Shown: positions 1 through 10,308 of the stretch, piece by piece
How the letters are laid out: each line of letters opens with the position of its first letter
Position numbering within the stretch: position 1 is the first letter of the stretch
NCBI GenBank assembly: GCA_023374045.1
Contig: CM041779.1
Coordinates: forward strand, 2,294,001-2,358,000
Direction: 5' to 3'
From: Limonium bicolor
Lineage: Eukaryota > Streptophyta > Magnoliopsida > Caryophyllales > Plumbaginaceae
Length of the DNA: 64,000 nucleotides
Program-made: the position numbers and the translations under genes
Notes under the pieces: generated by a model
The model's database searches: none
Told to the model about the DNA's origin: nothing
The model's input: only the letters and a program-made list of their open reading frames with translations

Positions 1-222
1 GAATTTTGGTGATATATGCTTCATTCGATCACCTTTGATGCATCCTTCCTTATTACGGTAATGAGGCAACATTGTCTTCTATATTATTGTTGGAGTCTCT
101 AGATCAGGCTGAAACCACAAGAACTTAATAGATGAACCATGCACATCCGCTTCTTGTTTCTTATAACACAATCAATTTGGCATGATTTGATGAAGTTTCC
201 ACTCTAGTGGCTTCATTGCACA
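1..222 (-). pseudogene. Ty1/copia polyprotein relic, RNase H region
   Basis: Read on the minus strand, one frame gives TSSNHAKLIV and another gives GCIKGDRMKHISPKF. Both are recognisable pieces of the plant Ty1/copia RNase H domain, which degrades the RNA strand during reverse transcription. The two pieces lie in different frames and several stops intervene, so the gene is dead. The relic is cut at position 222 by element 1. The sequence resumes at 14700 after the target duplication CACA. The left end runs off the window, so the polyprotein C-terminus and one LTR of this copia element would lie to the left. The family assignment is firm from the motifs. The lineage within copia is not determined. 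Confidence 0.8.
219..222. repeat. Target-site duplication CACA, left copy (element 1)
   Basis: CACA precedes the left LTR and is repeated at 14700-14703 immediately after the right LTR. Four bases is the short end of the normal 4-6 bp range. A fifth base does not match. Confidence 0.7.
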
Positions 223-1925
223 TGTAACACCCCTACTATTAATTCAATCATTACCGTCCAATCTCCTCGGGCTTCCCGAGTCACGCAGCGGATACATACT
301 TACATACCTCGGGTGATACAATGCCGTTAGTCACCCACGTGACTAACAAGGCTACTACTGCTACATACAGCATCGGTCTGATGGACCGGAATATCCGAGT
401 ACTACTTAATACAATACATACTCTCATTACATACTGGATATTGCAATACTCCATTCGATACATTACTCCATTCAATACAATACTCCACAATTCCGTACAA
501 GATAATACACTACGCATACCGAGTTTACTAGGTTCCAAATCAATACAATACTTCTCCCAATTCATACATATTCACTAGGAGTCAATCTACTACCCATTCC
601 TCACAAACTAGATACTTCTAATTCCAAGGCGCGTCGCCGGTCTCTTACCTTGACCGTATTCGCTCGGGTACCTGCACACTAAAAATGTTCCCCCGAGGGG
701 GTCAGCTTACGCTGAATATGATAACCGCATACCCCGCGTACTAGCGAGGGTACGCCGACCATTTGGTCGAATACATGCAATTCATTTGCAATACATACAT
801 TCGTACATACATACATACATGCTTTCATTCACGATACTACAATATTACTCCAAGTATACATACATACGGACAGTACAATACATGCTTGGAAGACAATACA
901 AGTCAACCAATGCTTACTTACCATCTTCCAAAGTACACATACACAATACATACTTATTACATACTCAATACGCAATACGGAGATACGATTCTCCATACAT
1001 ACAAAGGTCCAGTTAGCTTCATTACACACCCGGGTTAATCGGGTGTTCGATACTCTTTTACTTCCGGTCAATGACTTACAATAGTCAGGACCAATACACA
1101 TACAATACTTACTTCTTACATACTTTACTTCCAGTTAAGTCGGTATGACCTCCGGGCAGGGATTACTACATCCCACCACCGGGCTTTAGGGTGGCCCACT
1201 AATCCAGGATGCTACCCATTCAAGGGAATTGGTCCAAGGAAAAGATTATAGCCAGGATTCGGATCCAACCTCTTGTGTTTCCTTATCCTCACGCGTGGCC
1301 GAAACTATATCGGACTTCTACTCATTCCATTTACTCATTACCCAAGTTAGGAGTTAGAATGTTAGGAATTAGTAGAAGTCAATACTTCATTTCCATACAT
1401 ACATACAATACTCAAGTACGCAATACTTACACATACTTCTCAATTCCATTCATTCATTTCATGAATTATACAAACTAATTGTTCAAGAAATACAACAAGA
1501 ACAAATAGTTCAAACACAGTTAAGTGCAATATAAATCCGATTCGTGCATTTATCTTATTGGTGATCACATAAGCACACAAATCGGGGTAACCAGGTTAGG
1601 ATACAGAGCATGAAGAAATCATACCTTTCACCGTTGTACTCGTATCCCAACGTTCCTCCGGTATTCACAATTCAAATCCTACGATATACATACAACCGAA
1701 TAATTAATCTAACTATCATTAACTTAATTCGGTTACCCTTACGTTTCCTAACTCATACTTACTAGGTCTTCACATTCCTATACTTACATTTTATTTACTT
1801 ACTTTTAATTACTTAACAATGGTTTACTTACACATATATGCACGTATGTATAGGTGGGTATACATATACATATATATGTATATATACTAGTTATAAGCTT
1901 ACTGTTTTTTTGTAAGTATAGGGCC

Positions 1926-2260
1926 GTCCGACCCACCGTCCGACCCAAGCCCTGGGTCGGACCATTCCAGTAAGGTTCGTTCCCAGAAAATTACCCTGTC
2001 CGACCCAGCACTATTCCGTCCGACCCATACTCTCTGGGTCGGACCATTCCAGAAGGTTTTGGTCCTGTCGTCCAAGCTCCGTCCGACCCACGTCCGACTC
2101 ACCGTCTGGGTCGGACGAAGTCAGAAACTTCGACATTGTAAAAATTTGCATGTCCGACCCATGTCCGACTCATGGCTCTGGGTCGGACCATTCCAGAAAG
2201 TTTAGTTTTCGTTTCTTAAGCCCCGTCCGACCCACGTCCGACTCACCGTCTGGGTCGGAC
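1926..2260. repeat. Array of GTCCGACCCA/TGGGTCGGAC hairpins (left LTR)
   Basis: Five modules pair one or two copies of GTCCGACCCA (or GTCCGACTCA) with a downstream TGGGTCGGAC. Spacers such as CATTCCAG and GAAGTCAG alternate between modules. Each module can fold into a stem of about 10 bp. The array is conserved in the other LTR at 12022-12356. Function unknown. Confidence 0.85.
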
Positions 2261-2583
2261 GAAGTCAGAACCTTGCTACAGATTTTATTTTTCTTTCCCA
2301 ACTTCGCCCATTGTTTCCCCAATCTTCTTACATGTAATCTCACATGTTTAAACCCTACCTAGGCCCTTCAATCTGCCTTAGTTCATCCACTTTACATACT
2401 TACTAATTCTTACTTGTACAATTTCATTCCATTCTTTACTTACTTCTCATCTTATTCTAGCTTGTTTATACTCCTAATGACTCTCAATTAGGATCACTTA
2501 AGTCTTAAACAACTTATACAATCATCCCCAAACACACCCTTAACGTACAGCCCATTTACAAACTCTCGGGTGAATTTGATGTT

Positions 2584-2832
2584 GGTCCGGGACCTTGTCC
2601 AGGTCCTAAGTCCCGGACCAACACATATCAGAATTCTCGACTTGTTTATGTTATGGTCCGGGACCTTATACATAAGGTAGTCCCGACCAGAAGCACTTAA
2701 CCTCTCGAATGAATTGGCTAGTGGTCCAGGACCTTATACCAGAGGTAAGTCCCGGACCCTTAATGATTTGCAACTCTCGGGTAGTTTTAGAGGGTTGGTC
2801 CGGGACTTAATACAAGGCCTAAGTCCCGGACC
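2584..2832. repeat. Array of GGTCCGGGAC/GTCCCGGACC hairpins (left LTR)
   Basis: Four modules, each starting GGTCCGGGAC and closing with a variant of AGTCCCGGACC about 35 bases later, are separated by 30-50 bp of unique sequence. Module three carries a substitution. The counterpart in the other LTR is at 12684-12933. Confidence 0.85.
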
Positions 2833-4598
2833 AACAATGGTCTGTTACGAATTGTGTTTTCTTTCTGCTCTGTTTCATTCTCTTCTTCCTCTAATCCATT
2901 CCTAATTGTTTCTAATCTTGATATTACATGCTTAACTACTCATTTAACGTCTAACCTACCTAAATCCATCTCCGAAACTCAATTCCCCCAACCTACTGAT
3001 ATCTCACCATTTCCACTATTTCATTTCTTTTCTTTCTGTTGCAGTTCTACCGAGTTGCTGCTGCTACTTCTGATTCATTTTCATTCTTCTTCTACAAGTT
3101 AACAGCTCCTAAGTGACATAGTTTCCAGGTAAAATTTGCCATAGTTTCCCCTGTAATCTTACATTCTCCTCACACTAATTCATCCACAATTATACCCTGT
3201 TCAGTTTGTGTATATGTATTTGACAGTTTACATATATACGCATCAGTTCCAAGCTCAACGTTTCAGCAGCTCATTCATTTTTTTGTTTTGACAGATTCCT
3301 AACTTACTACTGCTACCAATACCATTATGCTAACCTATCTTATACCATTTCAGTAGGTTTACATTTGCTAAACAAATACATACGTATACACTATACTAAA
3401 TCCATACAGAGGCGTTTTGTTACCTCACGTTTTTGCTTTTGTTTTGTTTTTCTTCCTTTCTTTCTTCTTGCTCTCCTCTTCTTCCTTGTTTGTTTTCTCT
3501 ACTCCTTGTTTCCAGTTACCAAAGTGACAATGCCCCCTCTTGCAATGTCAAACGGCTAAACAAGGAAATGGAGCTCACGTGGGTTCTTGATTTTCAGCAG
3601 AAAAATGAAACAGATGGAACTCAAAGAATGGTTTGGTCCTTTCTTTACCTTAGGACATGAAGAGGAGAATGGAGCTTCAACCGGTGACTTCTAGACTCCA
3701 AAAATGACAATACCCATGAAAACGAAATCGGTTGTTTTCAACTTTTGAAAGGTGGAGATGGTTCTCCTTGAAGAGAGGATTCCAACGGTGTTATTTTTGT
3801 GAGATTCGGAGGTGGTTTGGATGGTTAACCGTGGAGGAGAAGTGGCTGTCCTCTAGGTCTTTCAAATCGCCATAGGCGGCTGCTTGGAGAAGGAGAAGAG
3901 GAATACTGGGTAGAATAAACGTGAGAGAGGGTTTGTGAGGGAGGAGAGAGATTACTTTTCTTTGTTTTTGTTACTTATTCTTTTGTCTCTTAGCACATAA
4001 GGAGAAATAAGAGAGGGGTATGGGTCATTAAAATCAGCCGGCTACACACACAGCCCCATACTGATTTTAAGTTTTTATTTTTCAAAAGGGGACACACAAC
4101 TTTATTATTTACACTCTCGCCCCACAACTTCCCGTTTTTGACAGTTTTACTAACCGGTACCCGTTTTTTGGGATTTTCTCGTTTAATTAATTTTATTGGC
4201 TCTAGACCTTCATTAATATTTATTAATGACTATTTAATTAATTATAATTATTACGAGTCTATTTAACCCGTTTAATATCGCGTTTTCTCGGTTTCCTCGA
4301 AAAACGCGTTTTAGGATTCTTTTGTGTTTTTAATCCGTTTTGAGGATCCGTTTTCTTCGGGATTGGTTCCCTAATATTTATTTAGACTTAATTAAGCCTT
4401 TAGAATCCTTATATTACGCTAACCGAGGTCTTATACCTCCTATGGTTGTTTAACGCTTATTTAGCGTTTTACGCTTTTTAAGCGTTTCTTTATTTCTTTT
4501 GGATTTATTTTTCCTTACCAATATTGCTTAATCATTATTAGGCTTTTAAATACCCATTAGGATAATTTAATCGCCATATTTAAGGTCGGGGTATTTCA

Positions 4599-4613
4599 AT
4601 CTACCCCCCTTAA
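4599..4613 (-). promoter_or_regulatory. Element 1 polypurine tract
   Basis: The minus strand reads TTAAGGGGGGTAGAT directly before the LTR. This is the usual primer for plus-strand DNA synthesis and is typical of Tekay/Del-type elements. A perfect 7 bp stem with a four-base loop (4615-4632) sits next to it. Confidence 0.85.
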
Positions 4614-7600
4614 GAACTTTGTCCTCAAAGTTGTTCGAGGTTATGGGTTTACAATGCTTACTCATTCTTACATGTCTAATACCGTGGTCATACATTCTTC
4701 CTCCTTGCTAATTCCCACGTCCATTACTCAAGGTTTCTCCTTTCCCTATCATACCAATGTACAATACTTACTCCAATCCATATTACTGTCAACCATCCGG
4801 TTCCTCATTACAAAATTATACATACATACAGTGCAAAGCTATCCCCAAAGCAATGCAATACACATACAATCCCGCAGGCGCTCAGGTCCTCTAGACACAG
4901 GACTCCTCTATGTCCCGCTGCCCTTGGAATAATACAATATGTTACACTACTGTCTTCTCCGGTATACGCTTCTAGCCAAATCCTTATTCTCAGTCTAAGG
5001 AAGATCCTTCCCAACAGCTAACTAGAAATCATTCTGAAGCATCCAACTCCAAGTTCCAATTTATATTCATTACTTCTATCCTATGTGTGATTCTTGTGAC
5101 CACTTGAGGGAGCTTCAAGAATCATTCGACCCTGATGTGATCAGCATCAGTGTTGAACTATCTTTCCACCCCAATTTGTGTTCGGTTTCCCTTGATCTGA
5201 TCAGGATCAAGTTCGACTTCCCACATCAGTTTCAAACAAGCCATTAATTCAATTATTTTCATGTTTTATCTTTTTACTCTTCCTAGTCATTCATACATCT
5301 CCAAAGGATGGAATTCAGTCCATCAATCATCCTCACTCTACTTCCCAATACTTGCTTCAAGATTCAATACCTACATACTCATTTCATCGTTTGTTACTAC
5401 TTCCATTCACTACTCTCCTTCACCTCCAATATTCTAGCTAAGGAATACAGTACTTATGAAGTTTAGCTATCCTCATTACTACCAATAACATACTTACGAA
5501 TGTACCATCATGGTTACGTTCCTCTGCTACTCACAATCAGTCCTACTATTCTTTTTTTTTTCAAGGTTACAATACTTGTGGAGCTCCGTCCACTACTCAT
5601 TCTCAATTGTATTAAAACGATCACCTAGGGAGTTCAATTTCCTCTAGGTTCTACATCGGTTTTATACCGACTCTTGCATTGTAGTGCCATGTCTAACTTC
5701 AAATAGACACCCACTACAGGGATTATCATTTCCCCAGAGTTACTCTACTCCACTTTACTAATACTTTTACATTGGGGTTACCAGATGGGTATATTCATCC
5801 TATGGTATTCGCATCTCTCGTGCCTAATTACCACAGTTACAATATGAATGAATACGTATGTTGTTTAACATAAGTACCAATCATTAAATCCATTCTCATT
5901 TGTGCTATGCACATTATAGTTTTATGTGTTTTATTTATAAAACTTGCATTAAGCGATTTTCGCTCTACCCCCCTTAAAAGGGATTACGCCCACGTAATCT
6001 ACCATATGTTACTATTAAACATTGGTTTACTCGATTTGGGCAATCTGAAGCGTTTAGCTTCATTACAATATACTATACAATATGGTCTGGTCAAAGGGTC
6101 TTAACCGTGCCAATGGTTTAGTCTTTGCACCGAGGATTCGTACACGAGTTTATTTACCCCTAATTAATTCAGTTCTAGCCTATTAGGCTTCAAGGCATTA
6201 ATAGCCATTCTTTCGTACTTACTAGGTGTATTACATTTCTTAGTTAGGGCCCACTAGCTTCTGCTGCGCGACCCTGATAACTTGGGTTACTCACCCTTCA
6301 TGTTATCCTTAATGTGCTATACATCACCTTTCTATCCCTCTATTGTGGAAATAAGGTTTACTAACAGTGTGGTATTCTTTTACTGCTGTTGAACTCAATG
6401 AGTTTTAGATTGTAACCAGCTCTCTGGTAATCTGTTATACATATTATTCGTACTCCCACGATCATTCACTAAGTTCCTCCGACTTGTTGTCGGGCGAGGT
6501 TAAGTCACTACCTAGTTGTAGTGCTTCCTCTGTTGTCACTAACTTCTGAATTACCCCAGTTCTTCTGGTTCAGTACAAGTGTTCTTTGCTCGTATGACCT
6601 TGCATTCTCGATGCGTCGATCCAAGTGACTTTCTTACATCTCCTTTCACCTTTTTATTCCAATGGAATTCACCTCTTGTGATTGATAGTGCGTTTTACAC
6701 TCTTCATGCGATCTGTTGCTAAGAATGCTTGACTGGCTTATGCCATGTTTGTGGTGAAAAGGAAGATTTACTACTGTTTACATTCTCCATATCCGCAGTC
6801 ATCCCATTAGATCATTAGCTGTACCAGTGCAATACCAAAACACTCAGTCATACAGAGTGCAGAGGCGTGAACGCTTGGCAGTAAGTCACTTATGTGATAG
6901 GAAGGGATATTTCTGAGTGTTTTCCATACTTGTTCTTCATGTCATTGTCTACTACTTCCTTAGCGGTCGCTTGTTGCGCACCGTATTCTTACTCTTGTAC
7001 CATTTCCTTATGGTGTAAATACGCTAGGAGATCCTAGTTCATATGTATGACAGTTGCCGTAGCGTACCACAATGTTATTATCTTCCTCATGTGGAGATAT
7101 TTTATTTTGGTTTAGGTTTCATGTGTAGGTTAGCTTACCTCACATTACTTCCTCATTCATGATTTCGTTTTACAAGTAACTTGGTTGGCCAAGGATGAAG
7201 TGGTTTATCAGGTTACAAGCTCTCTTGCGCGCCGGTCCTTCATGGTGTGCCATGTGCACACTCATGATTGTTTTTGACAATTACTGTCTCATAGTGCTGA
7301 GCATTGATCACAGGCTCTAGCTGTGTAGTTTTACTTGTATGTACATAACCGGAACATCCCACGAAACTTCGAGGGTTTTCTGGTCCCGTTCTCCAATCGG
7401 AGGGTATTTTATCACTGACAAGTGAAGGTTCTTGTTGAGGGCTTGTTTCCACTCATGGGCCTCATGACAAGGTTTACCATGTTGGCGTTTATACAATGGT
7501 TCACCACATGCTTGGGTGCATATGGAGTACTTGCTCCTTCGAGTCTCTATGCTCTTTAAGCGTTGTGCTCTTACAGTCCAAAGCCTCTTGTAGGCGTAGT

Positions 7601-10295
7601 GGTTTGGAAATCTCATTTCCTTGTTCCATCCTCCATTGGCAATAGTTTATGCGCAAGCTTTATAGTTAGTAGATGGAAGCCTTTCCTAAGGTTCACATCT
7701 TCACCACATTGGTGTCTCCGGTTAACGAGGGGTACCTTTCCTCGGGTTTCCCGTAGTGTCCAAGTGTGGACTAGGCCATTGTTGGCATTATAACGTTTCC
7801 TATGCCTCTGTGTTATCATTTCTACAGAAGGCATGAAGGTAATTAAAAGCTTGTCACTGTATACTAGGCTGATGCCCTAGTGACAGTGACACTGAGTTGG
7901 CCATTACTCCAAGCCACTCAGATGTTGGGTTTGAATTCATGGTCTCAGTTGTTGATTTCTTGTCGTATGAGCCAATATCTCTTGCAATCTTGCTATTAAA
8001 TGGTGTGGGTTTTGCAACCGTTTAAGTTTATATGTCGTATTTGGTTTGTGGCCATTAAGCCTTATTGCTGCCAGCTATGCTCTTCGCAAGCTGCTTACAC
8101 ATGTTTCTACTCCATGTATACTCCGTAGGTTGGAGGTATTACTAGGCTCCATGGTAAGTCGTGACATCACGCTTCCGTTCATAGGAGACCCTTTAGGCAA
8201 GCTGATGCTAATTTAGGGTATTTCCTGTTAAGTGAAATCCCTTCGGTGTCTTAACCGAGTGTGCGTTCCAGCTCCGTGCTTTTATTATGCTGCTTCATTG
8301 AACTGTTGTTAATCTAGACACCCTTCAAGGATTGTTCCTGGGTGTTGTTGGTTATGCCGTTACATCCGGCTCATGTTTATGATATGTTGTGCCTACTATA
8401 CCGCCTTGTGGTATTGTATTGAGCTATTCCCTTTTGGGTTATAATGTCTCCCGTTCTTGGGTAGACTGTTTATACCTTCCTCTAGTGTTTAAGACTAGGT
8501 TTAATATTCTCTCCATGATGGATTATGTTCTTTGGTAGTTTTATAGTTGTTCTTGGGAATTCCGTCCCGTTTGTTGATCGTTGTGGTGTCCACGTTAGGC
8601 TTTTGCCTTACTGTGTTTAGGCTGGGTATACTTTCCAGCTGCCATGTTTTACTGATGTCCTGAGACATATCCAATGTCTACACTTACTAGTCTGTGCTCT
8701 TTGCACTTCCTAGTTCTTATTCCTTATCTTCAGATGGTTCTCTGAGTTCCTTTATACTTGGTCGTCTGAGTTGTCCAGCTGCTCTGGTTTGAACTTACTT
8801 ATGGTCCGTAGAACGGAGTTGACTACTTCCCGTGTGTCGTACGCTACATGTATACATACGTGGGGTACCGTGTTGATACGTTACCACTTACCCGACTACT
8901 TGTCAGGCCCACAAGCTCCTTCGGAGTGCGTCGTCCACATCCCGTAATTGGGTACACGTAGCGTTCGTCACACGCCTAGGTGAAGTATTCTGTTGCCAAC
9001 TCCTCTTGTATCATTCTATGATACTCACCGTAATTCTGTTGGTTTGGTTTTAAATCCAAGGTTTTAAGAAAAAGGGTCTGTGGTTTTGAAAGAAAATTGG
9101 TTTTAAAATCATGGTACGGTGTCAAAGAAGTTCCTCATGGCATAGCCATGTTCGAAATCTTGACCAAGTCTAGCTTCATGCTGACTGGTATGAGGTTAAA
9201 GTATGGTCAGGCCGTTGGCCTTTCCAAGGTTCCATACTCCTAGTTGTTAGGGTGTGTGATCCTGTAGTTGCTTCTTGTAGCCACGTACATTACTATGTAC
9301 ATGTGGTGCGTTAGAGTTCCTTTACATATTCCTGCCCTTACTGCACTTGCCGTGGCAAGTGCGCGGTACTGGTGGTTTTTGGTAATTCTATACCGATCCA
9401 TTCATAATTGGTAGTCTTGCTTACTCTTCCTTTGATCTGTTGATCATTTACTTGGGTTAATCACTCTTCTGAGTAACTCCAGTGAGTCTGACATGCTGTG
9501 TGGATCAGGGTACTTCTCCAATCCTTGGAGCTTCCCCTTTGACTTGGTTGTGTTGTTCCTTGTTGCTTATTCCACACTTTGGCCGTGGCTACTGAGCCTG
9601 TTTGGTTTAGGCACTACAGTTGTAGTTATGTCAGGTTATATCTTGTGAATATTCCTGTAGCTGTCTGAGCTATGTTGGCCAGGTTTGTAACCTTTTTGGC
9701 GTTGTAATTTGGAGTCAGTCACTCCCGACTGTGTCCTTAGCCAGCTAGCTCACCGTTGGTGGTGTTGCTTGGCTACTACTGTTGTCCCGTAGACTTGTGT
9801 CTCGGGTTTCATTACTGCCCCTGTTTCCATTTCGTTGCACGGTTAGTGCTTCCTTTCCTGTTGCGGGTTGTTTAGCTGGTTCTGCGACTGCTAAGCATGC
9901 CGCCCCATGCTGTTGCAAGTTGTAACCTCCTTATGGTTGGAGTATTTATACTACCGCTATTAAGTGCGGCAATTGTTGTTCAACCGGGATCCACTTCCGG
10001 GTCTTCCATTTCTTGGAATCTACCATACGTCGGTTCTTGTTTACTGTGTGATTACTTCACAACTGCCAGATCGGGTTTTCCCCGAGTATGAGAAGGCTTT
10101 TCTTCTCTCTGGCGTCCTTTCCCAAGTTATACAATGGGGTTTGCGGTGGGCGGGACTGGTATTGTAGGTATCCGGTACTCACCGGTAGTTCCTAACTAGC
10201 ATATCTAATGCTAACACTCAGCCCTTAGCCCTAAGCTTCTAATTCCTAACTCGGTATTCCTAAACTCGGTATTTCCAGTCATCAGAGCGATACTT

Positions 10296-10308
10296 CGCTC
10301 TGATACCA
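10296..10308 (-). promoter_or_regulatory. Element 1 primer-binding site, tRNA-iMet
   Basis: The minus strand reads TGGTATCAGAGCG, five bases (AAAAG) downstream of the LTR end. TGGTATCAGAGC is the standard complement of the 3' end of plant initiator tRNA-Met. The site forms one arm of a perfect 10 bp hairpin (10281-10290 with 10295-10304, loop TACT on the plus strand). Confidence 0.92.

Larger units (their letters stand above)
223..4598 (-). repeat. Element 1 left LTR (3' LTR of minus-strand element)
   Basis: This 4376 bp repeat matches 10314-14699 nearly base for base. On the minus strand it reads from TGAAATACCCCGACC at 4598 to GGGGTGTTACA at 223. The U3 end (about 4100-4598) carries several AACGCTT/AAGCGTT words. 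The middle holds two hairpin arrays at 1926-2260 and 2584-2832. The PBS-proximal part (223-1150) is rich in ATACATAC words and contains conserved stem-loops at 326-347 and 702-715. Short open frames here have repetitive composition and are not genes. Confidence 0.92.

Noticed and set aside
223..1150. ATACATAC-rich stretches as a microsatellite
   Set aside because: The words are irregularly spaced LTR sequence shared by both LTRs, not a tandem microsatellite.
1926..2260. GTCCGACCCA repeats as drought/cold (DRE, RCCGAC) promoter elements
   Set aside because: The base before CCGAC is T, not A or G, and the inverted pairing suggests structure rather than a simple factor site.
1926..2832. CRISPR-like array
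   Set aside because: The units are inverted-repeat modules of unequal spacing in plant LTRs, with no cas genes.
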